Shown here piece after piece: positions 7,541 to 15,925 of a stretch of DNA of 64,000 nt. Both the position numbers and the translations under genes were made by a program. The stretch's first letter is position 1. The number at the start of each line of letters is the position of its first letter. Below the pieces are notes generated by a model. The model was not told the origin of the DNA. It did not search any database and worked only from the letters and a program-made list of their open reading frames with translations. Origin of the DNA: Turneriella parva DSM 21527 (GTDB lineage: Bacteria; Spirochaetota; Leptospiria; Turneriellales; Turneriellaceae); assembly GCF_000266885.1 (NCBI RefSeq), contig NC_018020.1:1674001-1738000 (forward strand). The letters run 5' to 3'.

Positions 7541-9211
7541 ATGCTCTGCTCATTTCGTATTTTGTTGGCCCTCATCGCCATCACTGCCATAGCCTGCAAT
7601 GGCAGTGATGCTCTGGTATTCGAAATAGCTGTCGTTGCCGAGCCCGCGCCACACGTACCTATCTGGATGCAACAGGCATATGCTAAGGCAACGAATTCAC
7701 AGGGGGGAGACTATTTCGGCGGCGCTGTCGCAATCGACGGCGACACCCTGGTGATCGGCAGCCCGGTCGAGAGTAGCAATGTGAGTTCTGTCTTGCATGC
7801 GCCGTCAATGCCCACGCCCGGCAGTGAAAATAATCTCGCTGCAGCCTCGGGTGCCGTTTACGTCTATGTGCGTTTGGGCGAAATATGGGAGCCGCAGGCA
7901 TATCTCAAAGCGCCCAATGCCGAAAGTGCACACGCATTCGGTAGCTCGGTCGCCATTTCGGGAAATACGATCGTCGTCGGCGCACATAATGAGAACAGCA
8001 ATCAATCCTCAATATTGCACGCAGGCTCATTGCCCACCGCCGCAACTGACGATGACTCTGCTGCCCTTGCAGGTGCAGCGTATGTGTTCGTGAGGTCGGG
8101 AACGACATGGTCTGTCGAAGCATATCTGAAGGCGTCGAACGCAGAGGCGTCTGACAACTTCGGCGCTTCGGTGGCCATCGACGGCGATATGGTTATCGTG
8201 GGAGCACCGGGCGAAGACAGCAACCAGGGCACCGTCTCGCATGCGGGTAGCCTACCGACTGCTGCGGGCGACAATGATGCGGCGAGCGCGGCCGGCGCCG
8301 CGTACGTGTTCACGCGCTCGGCGGCGGTGTGGTCACAACAGGCATACCTCAAGGCGTGCAACGCCGAAGGCGCAGACAGTTTTGGCGAAGTCGTCGCGAT
8401 CTCGGGCGACACCGTAGTTGTCGGCGCAAAAGGCGAAGACGGGGGATTGCCGGGTGTACTCAATGCTGGCAGCCTGCCGACGGCGGCGAGCGATAGCGAT
8501 GCTGCCAATGGCGCGGGTGCAGCGCATGTGTTCGTGCGTTCGGGCGGGGTCTGGTCGCAACAGGCTTATTTGAAATCGACCAACGTCGGTGCGAGTGATC
8601 TTTTCGGGTATCCCGTGGCGATCTCGGGTGACACAATTGTGGTCGGCGCGCATTTAGAAGACGGCAATAACACTGCAGTGATCAATTCGGCAACGTTGCC
8701 TTCAACAGCAACCGCAAATAATCTGGCGACCGCAGCGGGTGCCGCGTATGTGTTCTTTCGTACCGGCACAACCTGGTCGCAGCAGGCATACCTCAAAGCA
8801 CCGAACGCCGAGGCGAACGATGAATTTGGTTATGCCATCGCGATCTCGGGTGATACCATCGTCGTCGGGGCGCACTTCGAAGACAGCAACCAAGAGACAA
8901 TTTCGCAAGCGACCGCTCTGCCGACGCCCGCAGGTGACAGCGATGCCAATGCATCGGCGGGCGCTGCTTACGTATTCACGAGAGAATCTGGCACGTGGAG
9001 CCAGAATGCGTACCTCAAAGCACCCAACCCCGACGCAAACGATCGTTTCGCATCAGCGCTGGCGATAAGCGGTAGCACGATCGTTGCCGGAGCATGGTAC
9101 GAAGACAGCAATGCTACGGGGCTCTTGCATGCGGGAAACCTGCCGAGTGCGGCGGGCGACAATGATAGTGCCGCAGAAGCCGGCGCCGCGTATGTGTTCT
9201 TGAGAAGGTAA
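7541..9211 (+). CDS. FG-GAP repeat lipoprotein
   Basis: A 556-residue surface-type lipoprotein. The signal peptide ends with ITAIAC (Cys19). The rest is about seven repeats of ~70 residues with the pattern QQAYLKA-N-D-FG-VAISGDT-VVGA-EDSN, the FG-GAP signature of integrin-alpha-like beta-propellers. Each repeat ends with a variable loop followed by AGAAYVFxR. Seven blades agree with one closed propeller. Its role is probably binding outside the cell; the ligand is unknown. An inverted repeat (7579-7610) straddles the lipobox codons. The next gene begins 3 nt later. Confidence 0.88.
   Translation: MLCSFRILLALIAITAIACNGSDALVFEIAVVAEPAPHVPIWMQQAYAKATNSQGGDYFGGAVAIDGDTLVIGSPVESSNVSSVLHAPSMPTPGSENNLAAASGAVYVYVRLGEIWEPQAYLKAPNAESAHAFGSSVAISGNTIVVGAHNENSNQSSILHAGSLPTAATDDDSAALAGAAYVFVRSGTTWSVEAYLKASNAEASDNFGASVAIDGDMVIVGAPGEDSNQGTVSHAGSLPTAAGDNDAASAAGAAYVFTRSAAVWSQQAYLKACNAEGADSFGEVVAISGDTVVVGAKGEDGGLPGVLNAGSLPTAASDSDAANGAGAAHVFVRSGGVWSQQAYLKSTNVGASDLFGYPVAISGDTIVVGAHLEDGNNTAVINSATLPSTATANNLATAAGAAYVFFRTGTTWSQQAYLKAPNAEANDEFGYAIAISGDTIVVGAHFEDSNQETISQATALPTPAGDSDANASAGAAYVFTRESGTWSQNAYLKAPNPDANDRFASALAISGSTIVAGAWYEDSNATGLLHAGNLPSAAGDNDSAAEAGAAYVFLRR
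7579..7610 (+). promoter_or_regulatory. 12-bp perfect hairpin inside the signal-peptide coding region
   Basis: CATCACTGCCAT (7579-7590) and ATGGCAGTGATG (7599-7610) are exact complements with an 8-nt loop that contains the codon of the lipidated cysteine. Such an early hairpin could slow or gate translation; this is inference. Confidence 0.4.
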
Positions 9212-9214
9212 ACG

Positions 9215-9892
9215 ATGACAGACGCTGAATACAAGAAATACCTCAGTGAAAAGACTTTCGCAGAGCTATTCGACATCTATGAGAATTTCAATAAATCTCA
9301 GAATCCCAGTCGCCATGTATTGATCGCCGCACACATTGAGAAGAAACGACAAAGCGACGCCGATGGTTTCGCGAAGTATCTCGAACAAAAAAAGTATGAA
9401 ACCATCGCGCCCCGTATCGGCGCCGCGATCATCGATACGGTTCTCATCTGGTTAATGACAAAACTGGGCACCTATGTGCTAGAGAACCTGGAAATCAGCC
9501 TCGAGTCGTTTATCTATTTTGCGCCCATTATCAATCATATGTTTTGGCTGGGTGTTATTCTGATTCCGATGGTTTTGCGATCGCAGACAATAGGTATGCG
9601 TTTTGCACAGGTAAAACTTTTCGATATTTCGGGTGAGCCAGCGACCTATCGTCAGCGCTTGCTGCGAGAGTGCATTTTTGTGGTACCACCTCTTCTGTTC
9701 AGCCTTTTACCCGAGTTCGCGTTTCAATCATGGACCGGTAAATTTGTCGTTTTCAACTTTGGCGCGGTCGTCGTCGCGAATCCCGTGTATGCGTACCTGA
9801 ACGATAAACATTTGGCCCTGAACGATCTTGTCGCGAAAACTGTTATTCTCAGGGAAACAAAACTTACCGGCGGCCCGCGTAACAACGAATAA
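9215..9892 (+). CDS. RDD family membrane protein
   Basis: A 225-residue protein with a charged ~60-residue cytosolic N-terminus and three to four hydrophobic segments. The RDD signature is seen as the Arg in APRIGAAIIDTVLIWL and the later RSQTIGMRFAQVKLFD, followed by RQRLLRE, as in the family. RDD proteins are poorly defined; some are proposed transporters. It is 3 nt behind the FG-GAP gene and 36 nt ahead of thioredoxin, so all three may be co-transcribed. Confidence 0.85.
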   Translation: MTDAEYKKYLSEKTFAELFDIYENFNKSQNPSRHVLIAAHIEKKRQSDADGFAKYLEQKKYETIAPRIGAAIIDTVLIWLMTKLGTYVLENLEISLESFIYFAPIINHMFWLGVILIPMVLRSQTIGMRFAQVKLFDISGEPATYRQRLLRECIFVVPPLLFSLLPEFAFQSWTGKFVVFNFGAVVVANPVYAYLNDKHLALNDLVAKTVILRETKLTGGPRNNE

Positions 9893-9928
9893 GTGGCCAC
9901 TCCCGGGGTTATATACTATACTGGGTAT

Positions 9929-10243
9929 ATGACGGCTTCGCAAGTTACCAAATTCGACGAATTGATTCAGCAGAGCGAAGTGCCCGTGCTCGTCGACTTC
10001 TATGCCGACTGGTGCGGGCCCTGCCATATGCTCGCGCCGATTCTGAAAGACTTGAAAGCGGCATGGGGTGATCGCATTCGCCTCATCAAGGTAGACACAG
10101 AAGCGCAGCCGGGCATCGCCGGTCGCTACCAGATTTCGGGCATACCGACGCTCATCATGTTCAAGAACGGGCAGGTGGTGCATCGCACGTCGGGCGTCAT
10201 GCCGCTCGCGCGGCTGCAGGCTGAGTTCGGCAAGTTCTTGTAG
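9929..10243 (+). CDS. trx: Thioredoxin
   Basis: A 104-residue canonical thioredoxin. The active site is W28-C-G-P-C32 in FYADWCGPC, and the cis-proline lies in GIPTLIMFKNG. The ATG at 9929 gives the standard length; a GTG at 9893 would add twelve residues with no family support. It reduces protein disulfides in the cytosol and may recycle the peroxidase at 2466. A TATACT-like sequence lies at 9912-9920 just upstream and could be an internal promoter (weak). Confidence 0.93.
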   Translation: MTASQVTKFDELIQQSEVPVLVDFYADWCGPCHMLAPILKDLKAAWGDRIRLIKVDTEAQPGIAGRYQISGIPTLIMFKNGQVVHRTSGVMPLARLQAEFGKFL

Positions 10244-10330
10244 TCAATCGCTTGCAGCACCGACAAAGCAGAATCAGATTCAGCGTCTAAAAAACGTTGC
10301 CGCCTTGGCCAAGTATTCGGCTTTCACTCT

Positions 10331-10984
10331 ATGCGCGCATGCGCCGGCTTCGGCGGATTTCTTTTGCTCTTCTCTCTTGCGCTGAGCGCTCAACCGAACA
10401 CCGAAACGCTACTGCCATGGCAGATGGCGGTTACTACCGGGTTCGCATCAGTCGCAGCGGGCAAAGACTCACTGCTGGCAGACAACCGCGGCGCCGAGCT
10501 GGGCCTTGTCGCGACCCTGCCGTGGCGCTTCATGAACGAACGCGAAAGTCTCGTTACGCTGCGCGCACAGACGATTGCTTTTCCGACCGCGATCGAAACG
10601 CCGTCGCCCGCAGTCGCCGGCGAGAGAGTGAAACTCACGAACGCTTCGCACTCGCAGCTACGCCTCGATGCACGCCAGATTTATGAACTTTGGGGCATTC
10701 ACTGGGCGCTGGGTCTGGGTGTCATGGTGCCGGTGACGAGCAGCATCATAACGCCGCGCGGTGAATATACATTTGCCGAAGCGGGCGCAATCTATACAGC
10801 CGCGCAGGGCGATTTGCGAAAAATCGATAAGTCGTACGCGGTTTATCTCAGATTCGGCATCGACCAGAAATTTCTCGATGATGCCCTGCTCTTGGGCTTA
10901 GGTATTGATATTCAGGCACTCGAGTTTCCGCGTACCGAACAGCGGGTCGCTCTCAATTTTTACGCCGGGGTTCGTGTATGGTGA
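10331..10984 (+). CDS. Exported protein of unknown function (possible outer-membrane barrel)
   Basis: A 217-residue protein with a signal peptide (FGGFLLLFSLALSA) followed by alternating, strand-rich sequence. The terminal residues VALNFYAGVRVW end in an aromatic residue, as in outer-membrane beta-barrels. No family is recognised. It overlaps the next gene by 7 nt, so the two are translationally coupled and probably act together. Confidence 0.6.
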   Translation: MRACAGFGGFLLLFSLALSAQPNTETLLPWQMAVTTGFASVAAGKDSLLADNRGAELGLVATLPWRFMNERESLVTLRAQTIAFPTAIETPSPAVAGERVKLTNASHSQLRLDARQIYELWGIHWALGLGVMVPVTSSIITPRGEYTFAEAGAIYTAAQGDLRKIDKSYAVYLRFGIDQKFLDDALLLGLGIDIQALEFPRTEQRVALNFYAGVRVW

Positions 10985-11997
10985 AAATCCTCATGGCGCT
11001 CTGCGCCATTGGTCTTGTGCTGCCGCTCGGCGCAGAGATTACGATTACTTCGAGCACCGTGAATCTTTCGGGTGCCAATGCGCAGCTCGTCTCGAAGCTC
11101 GATAGCACACTCGACGAACTCTTCTATGGCATCGCCTCGCTGGCAGGGCCGGGTATCGTGAACGCCGCTGCGTTTTCGTCGACAATTGGCGTGCAGCGAC
11201 AGCAGGCCGAGGTGCCGCGCTTTCAGCTCGAACCTTCGGTGGGGCTGATTGTGCCCAGCAAGGGAAAGGGCGACGAACGGCTGAGCTCTTTTCCGCTCTA
11301 TGCGGTGAATGTCGTGGGGGGATTTAGAATCGACGAAAAAACGGCGATGCAGCTGCGTGCATTTTACCTACCTGAAATGAGTTTTAACGTCAGGGCGACG
11401 CGGCTCTCGATTCAACCGTACAACCTCGGTGCGACGCTGACGCGGCAGGTCAAGGCGCCAGGTACCGAGTGGTACAACCCCGGTATCATCACCCCGCTTG
11501 ATCTCGCTTACATGCATGGTTCGCTCGCGGCAGCGTTCAGCGGCACAGCCAAAGATATCAGTTTCGACCCCACGGGCGACGGTTCTCAGGGTACCGCGAA
11601 GGCCGATTTCACGTATACCGATGATTTTCGTCTGAACTGGAATGTCTATTCATTCACCAGCGGCCTGATTTTTGTGAAACCGTTTCTTTCGGTATTCACC
11701 GCAAGGCTTGGCGTGCTTGCGTCGTTGCACCTTGGCAACTCGTCGCTTACCAACAAGGCCAACGGCACGATGCTCGTGACCGCCTCGGCAGCATCGGGTG
11801 CCAATGAGTTCAAGGTGAATGACACGGCGAACATCGAAGTACGCAATGCCGCGAATTTTCGTCCGGTGCTGATTTCGAACCAGCTGAGCCTTGGTCTGGG
11901 CATCAACCTCGGCGGCGCCACGCTCAACCTCGACCTGACACAAAACCTGCAGGTGAACGCCACGGCGATAATTGTACAATTTGGCTGTTGGCTTTAG
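10978..11997 (+). CDS. Exported protein of unknown function, partner of the preceding gene
   Basis: A 339-residue protein with a signal peptide (ILMALCAIGLVLPLGAE). The mature part is rich in Ser, Thr, Asn and amphipathic strands (LGLGINLGGATLNLDLTQNLQVNATAIIVQFG), which fits a barrel or surface-exposed beta protein. No family is recognised. The start overlaps the previous CDS. The last codons and the stop form the left arm of a 26-bp perfect hairpin. Confidence 0.6.
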   Translation: MVKILMALCAIGLVLPLGAEITITSSTVNLSGANAQLVSKLDSTLDELFYGIASLAGPGIVNAAAFSSTIGVQRQQAEVPRFQLEPSVGLIVPSKGKGDERLSSFPLYAVNVVGGFRIDEKTAMQLRAFYLPEMSFNVRATRLSIQPYNLGATLTRQVKAPGTEWYNPGIITPLDLAYMHGSLAAAFSGTAKDISFDPTGDGSQGTAKADFTYTDDFRLNWNVYSFTSGLIFVKPFLSVFTARLGVLASLHLGNSSLTNKANGTMLVTASAASGANEFKVNDTANIEVRNAANFRPVLISNQLSLGLGINLGGATLNLDLTQNLQVNATAIIVQFGCWL

Positions 11998-12047
11998 TTA
12001 TTTACAGAGAAACTCGCTGGCGCGAGTTTCTCTGTAAATAACTAAAG
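11992..12047. terminator. Perfect 26-bp inverted repeat across a gene boundary
   Basis: Arms 11992-12017 and 12022-12047 are exact complements with a TGGC loop. The left arm includes the stop codon of the exported protein; the right arm ends one base before the ATG of the next gene at 12049. It may terminate transcription; being so long and perfect and having no T-run, it could equally be a recent inverted duplication. Confidence 0.7.
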
Positions 12048-12048
12048 T

Positions 12049-12567
12049 ATGGAACGTTCAATAACCCCCGACGAAAAGAAAAGGCTAATCGCATGTCTGC
12101 AGCCCGAAATTTCGTTTTCGCGATTACCGTTCTACATTATTGCACCCCTCTGGGTTATCGTCTTCTTGTGGAGCGCATTGGAAATATACCAGACGCGTAG
12201 TTTCATAGCGTGGGTGACAGCCGAAAGTTCAAATTGGTTTGTTCCGCGTTTTGAGTTGTTGACTGGCCTGACTGTACTCATGATTTTTATTTACTGGCAA
12301 AACTTCGGTGAGCGCTTCGAAATTGGTCGCGTGCGCGAAGCCACCGGTATCTTGTCCCGCGCTACGGGTGAGAAAAGTAAGGGCTACACGCTTGATGGTA
12401 AGCCGCTGCGCATTCCATACACAATGGATATCGACTGCGCGCCTTATATGGGCAAGAATGTGATTATCGAATCTGCCGAGGTGCTGCGTACAATACGAGG
12501 CAAAGGCCAGGCAACCGAGCGCTACGTGGTTTCGGTGAGGCTTAACGACTTTACATCGGCACGGTGA
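12049..12567 (+). CDS. Small membrane protein of unknown function
   Basis: A 172-residue protein with two hydrophobic segments (FYIIAPLWVIVFLWSAL and LLTGLTVLMIFIYW) followed by a ~90-residue soluble tail that is strand-rich (VIIESAEVLRTIRGKG, RYVVSVRLNDF). No family is recognised. It lies 18 nt upstream of the cyclase gene, and a joint transcript with it is likely. It might be an accessory or regulatory subunit, which is only a suggestion from position. Confidence 0.6.
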   Translation: MERSITPDEKKRLIACLQPEISFSRLPFYIIAPLWVIVFLWSALEIYQTRSFIAWVTAESSNWFVPRFELLTGLTVLMIFIYWQNFGERFEIGRVREATGILSRATGEKSKGYTLDGKPLRIPYTMDIDCAPYMGKNVIIESAEVLRTIRGKGQATERYVVSVRLNDFTSAR

Positions 12568-12585
12568 CCCGCCACCTACCCTAGC

Positions 12586-13809
12586 ATGCAACGCTGGTTT
12601 GAAAAAATGTCGAATGCGGGTGTGACGCCCGAAACACCTTGGCGCGAAGCTAAAGGTATTCGCTTGCGCAACAGGCTGGCGTTTGTTGTCGGTGGGCTGC
12701 TCATTGGCAATATGCCTCTGCAAATCTTGTTTTGGCATGAGGCCGAACTGATTTTTTACCTGTTGATCGGCCAGATGTTCATTCAGTTTTCTACAATTCC
12801 GTTGAATAGCAAGAGGCAATATGTGTTTTCTTACCTCGTGTTCTTGCTGACGCCGATAACCGGAGTCGCTGTATACACTGTGCTTGGCGGGTCGGCAAGC
12901 AATATTCCCCTCTTTATGCTGACAGTCATTATGGCTGCATATTTCTCCGGTGGCAACGAAATGCCGCGTCTACGCAACATCGTCGTATTGCTCGCATTCG
13001 TAACATTCTTGTTTCTTGAGTTCATGAGCTTTTATATGGAGCCGATCATTTCGTTCTCGCCGATGTACATCAAATGGCTACGGCATACGATTGATTTCGG
13101 TATGGTCACTTTCGCGTTCGGCCTGACATTCTACATCGCGCGCGAGATTCGAAAATCTGACGACGAAATTGAAGCCGAACGGACCAAATCTGAAAAATTG
13201 CTGCTAAACGTTTTGCCTGCTGCAATAGCCGCCCAGCTGAAACATAGTGAACGCGTGATCGCCGAACGCTACGAAGAGTCGAGCGTGCTCTTCGCAGACA
13301 TTGCGGGCTTTACCGTGCTTTCGTCGAAACTGCCCCCCGATGAGGTTGTACAAATGCTCGACGAAGTTTTTCGGGAGTTCGATGCATTGGCGGGCAAGTT
13401 TGGGTTAGAAAAAATCAAGACGATTGGCGATGCTTATATGGTTGCTGCAGGTCTGCCCGAAAGACGCCATGATCATTGCGAAGCGATATTTGACCTTGCA
13501 ATCGCGATGCAAAAACTTATGCAGCAGAAATTCAGCAAGAAATTCGATGGCCTTGAACTGCGTATCGGCATTCACTCTGGGCCTGTGGTAGCCGGAGTTA
13601 TCGGAACCGTAAAGTTTGCCTATGATCTCTGGGGCGATACCGTCAATACCGCCAGCCGCATGGAATCGCACGGCGTCACCGGTCAGATTCATGTGACAGA
13701 AACGGTTTACCAGCGCCTAAAGAACCGACATCGTTTTAAAGAACGCGGAGAACTCGATATAAAGGGCAAAGGGCTCATGAAGACCTACCTATTTGAAGCG
13801 GTCGCCTAA
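12586..13809 (+). CDS. Membrane-bound class III adenylate/guanylate cyclase
   Basis: A 407-residue protein with about six membrane segments in residues 35-190, a short coiled-coil linker, and a class III catalytic domain from ~residue 225. The metal-binding aspartates are seen in LFADIAGFT and KTIGDAYMVAAG, and the C-terminal signature YDLWGDTVNTASRMES is intact. It converts ATP (or GTP) to the cyclic nucleotide. Substrate choice is not fixed by what can be seen. A possible receiver of its product is the cNMP-binding EAL protein at 31578. A damaged relative lies at 55511-56897. Confidence 0.9.
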   Translation: MQRWFEKMSNAGVTPETPWREAKGIRLRNRLAFVVGGLLIGNMPLQILFWHEAELIFYLLIGQMFIQFSTIPLNSKRQYVFSYLVFLLTPITGVAVYTVLGGSASNIPLFMLTVIMAAYFSGGNEMPRLRNIVVLLAFVTFLFLEFMSFYMEPIISFSPMYIKWLRHTIDFGMVTFAFGLTFYIAREIRKSDDEIEAERTKSEKLLLNVLPAAIAAQLKHSERVIAERYEESSVLFADIAGFTVLSSKLPPDEVVQMLDEVFREFDALAGKFGLEKIKTIGDAYMVAAGLPERRHDHCEAIFDLAIAMQKLMQQKFSKKFDGLELRIGIHSGPVVAGVIGTVKFAYDLWGDTVNTASRMESHGVTGQIHVTETVYQRLKNRHRFKERGELDIKGKGLMKTYLFEAVA

Positions 13810-13896
13810 ACAGGAGTACACTAGAGAACTTACTTGCCACACCGTCGCGGTTGGGGCCGGTTGTCCCGAAATTGGGCTTGCCCAGAGAGAGATTTT

Positions 13897-14307
13897 ATGA
13901 CCGATCTTACAACACCTACCCAAATGCGTATATTGTTCATCGACGATTCGCCTGACGATGCGTTGCTCTTGCAGTTTGCCTGCAGCGAGAGCGGTCTCGA
14001 TGCCGAGTACAAACTGGTCGATTCTGCAGATGCGTTAAACGAAGCGCTGCACGAAACCTGGCATGCAATTGTCAGTGATTTCCGTATGCCCGGTTTTGGC
14101 GCCGAGCCTGCGCTGCAGATTATTCGGCAGCGCGACGAGCGAATACCATTTATCGTAGTCTCTCACGCAATCAACACTGAAGAAACTGAAAAACTTCTGG
14201 CGCTTGGTGCCGACGAGGTGCTCGAAAAATCGGCGCGGCCCTCGCTGCCGCTGGTTATTAAGAAACGCATCGCCTCAGCTTATGCCGCGACGCCCCTGCA
14301 CAACTAA
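13897..14307 (+). CDS. Single-domain response regulator
   Basis: A 136-residue lone receiver domain. The acidic pocket (IDDSPDD), phospho-acceptor Asp (VSDFRMPG), Ser/Thr position (VVSH) and a late Lys (LEKSARP) follow the CheY pattern. No output domain is attached. The ATG at 13897 follows AGAGAGA by about six bases and is preferred to the upstream alternative at 13834. The partner kinase is unknown; the hybrid kinase at 18388 is the nearest. Confidence 0.85.
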   Translation: MTDLTTPTQMRILFIDDSPDDALLLQFACSESGLDAEYKLVDSADALNEALHETWHAIVSDFRMPGFGAEPALQIIRQRDERIPFIVVSHAINTEETEKLLALGADEVLEKSARPSLPLVIKKRIASAYAATPLHN

Positions 14308-14352
14308 ACCTTAACCGCGCGACAAACTGAGCTGAGGCAACAGACTGGCCAC

Positions 14353-15369
14353 ATGCAGCTCAACGATAAGTTAAAAACTTATCTCGCAGAAAAAAATGGC
14401 GGCACTGTTGAAATCGCCGAATTTCGCCAGCTCTCAGGCGGCGCCTGCCAGGATAACTACCTCGCGCGGCTAAAATCTTCTGAGCAAGAAGAGACGCTCG
14501 TCTTGCGTACCGATAAAGGCGGCGCGCTCTTGGGCAGCCTCTCGCGCGCGCAAGAATACCAGGTGATTGAGCGCGCTGTCGCCGCGGGCGTGCTGACGCC
14601 GCCCGTGAAGTGGCTCAGTGAAGACAACACTATCGTTGGCCATCCATTCTATTTGATGCAGAAGATCGATGGCACCGCCAATCCGCGCGACATTCTCAAG
14701 AGCAAGAAGATCGATTTCAAGCGCCTCGCAGCGGATATAGCAACCAACCTTGCGAAAATTCACAGTGTCGATTACTCTCCGGATGTTCTGCCGTTTCTTG
14801 ACCGCAAGCTGCGGCCGGGCACCAGCGATGTCGCCCTCACCGCCGTTGGCGACTGCCGTCGCCTGCTCGACGAATTGCCCGGCGGTTACCCTGGCATCGA
14901 GCTCTGCCTCAACTGGGCCGAAGCGAATGCGCCGGTCACTGACACCCTCGTACTCGCGCACAGCGACTTTCGCAGCGGCAATTTTATGGTCGATGTCGCA
15001 GGTGGTGGCAACCTGACGGGTATACTCGACTGGGAGTTCGCGCATTGGAGCGACCGCCATGAAGACATCGGCTACATTCGCATGCGCGATTGGCGCTTCG
15101 GCAAAGTCAAGAATGAAGTAGGGGGATTTTCTTCTGCCGAAGATTTCTACCCGCACTACGAGGCGGCTTCGCAGACGAAAATTGACCCGGTAAAGGTGCG
15201 CTATTGGGAAGTCATGGGCAACATACGCTGGGCAATCGGTGCGGCACAACAGGGCGAACGCCACCTCTCAGGCAAAGACAAAGGTATTGAATTCGCCTCG
15301 ATCGGTCGCCGCGTGGCTGAAATGGAGCTCGAGGCAATGCGTCTGATTGAAGGCGGCGTGCACGATTAG
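14353..15369 (+). CDS. Phosphotransferase family protein (APH fold, ACAD10-like)
   Basis: A 338-residue aminoglycoside-phosphotransferase-fold kinase. The catalytic loop is LAHSDFRSGNFMVD (H-x-D-x4-N) and the metal site GILDWEFAHWSD. Relatives commonly sit beside acyl-CoA dehydrogenases and DUF6285 genes and are thought to phosphorylate hydroxyacyl-CoA-type substrates in lipid or sterol breakdown. The next gene, 15 nt away, is DUF6285, which reproduces that pairing. Antibiotic resistance is not implied. Confidence 0.85.
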   Translation: MQLNDKLKTYLAEKNGGTVEIAEFRQLSGGACQDNYLARLKSSEQEETLVLRTDKGGALLGSLSRAQEYQVIERAVAAGVLTPPVKWLSEDNTIVGHPFYLMQKIDGTANPRDILKSKKIDFKRLAADIATNLAKIHSVDYSPDVLPFLDRKLRPGTSDVALTAVGDCRRLLDELPGGYPGIELCLNWAEANAPVTDTLVLAHSDFRSGNFMVDVAGGGNLTGILDWEFAHWSDRHEDIGYIRMRDWRFGKVKNEVGGFSSAEDFYPHYEAASQTKIDPVKVRYWEVMGNIRWAIGAAQQGERHLSGKDKGIEFASIGRRVAEMELEAMRLIEGGVHD

Positions 15370-15384
15370 GCACAAGGAAACCTC

Positions 15385-15777
15385 ATGCAGTACAGACCCG
15401 AACATACAGACCTTCTCGATGCAATACAGGATTTTCTAATCAAAGAAGTTCTGCCCACAGTTAAAGACAACGACGCCGTCGCCTATAAGACCCTTGTCTC
15501 ATGGAACATGCTCGGTGTTGTCTCGCGCGAGTTAAAAAACGGCAGAACTTTGCTTGAGCAAGATGCGGCAGCACTCGCGCAATTGCTCGGCGAAAAAATT
15601 AATCCTCATGAGTTAGCCGACAGAGCGCTGTGGCAGAAGTCGCAGCAGTTGGCGCTTGCGGCGGCAAAGGCGATTCGCAAGAGCAGGGTAAGCGTTGGCA
15701 GCGCCGAGTGGATGACCGTGAAAGAGGTGTTGAAGCACAATTTGCAGATTGCGAATCCCAGATATGGAACTGAATAG
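15385..15777 (+). CDS. DUF6285 domain protein
   Basis: A 130-residue helical protein matching the DUF6285 pattern (HTDLLDAIQDFL, LPTVKDNDAVAYKTLVSWNMLGVVSREL). The family has no known reaction but is usually next to an APH-fold kinase, as here, and often near an acyl-CoA dehydrogenase, which is absent from this window. It probably acts with the kinase at 14353. Confidence 0.75.
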   Translation: MQYRPEHTDLLDAIQDFLIKEVLPTVKDNDAVAYKTLVSWNMLGVVSRELKNGRTLLEQDAAALAQLLGEKINPHELADRALWQKSQQLALAAAKAIRKSRVSVGSAEWMTVKEVLKHNLQIANPRYGTE

Positions 15778-15800
15778 AAATGGAATTGCAAATCTCAGGG

Positions 15801-15893
15801 TCATTCCCGCGAACCCTTCGACGTCGCTCAGGCCAAGAGCGGGAATCTATACTTCTGTACATGAGAATAGACACCCGCTTTCGCGGGTGTGAC
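15801..15893. repeat. Paired GC-rich palindromic repeat unit
   Basis: Two hairpins in tandem: ATTCCCGC (15803-15810) with GCGGGAAT (15839-15846), and ACACCCGC (15871-15878) with GCGGGTGT (15883-15890, loop TTTC). The first loop holds a diverged form of the CCTTCGACAGGCTCAGG repeat found in the dehydrogenase gene at 17543. The arrangement is like widespread dispersed palindromic repeats of bacterial intergenic DNA. Confidence 0.6.
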
Positions 15894-15925
15894 CGATAAA
15901 CTGAGTTAAACAAGAGGTTATTAAC

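Noticed and set aside
7541-9211. Tandem DNA repeat or CRISPR-like array
   Set aside because: Periodicity is at the protein level (FG-GAP blades of ~70 residues) in an intact reading frame.
14470-15264. 264-codon open frame on the minus strand
   Set aside because: It is antisense to the phosphotransferase gene, whose motifs are clear; GC-rich third positions create long shadow frames.
14353-15369. Aminoglycoside resistance gene
   Set aside because: Only the kinase fold is shared; the DUF6285 neighbour points to lipid metabolism.
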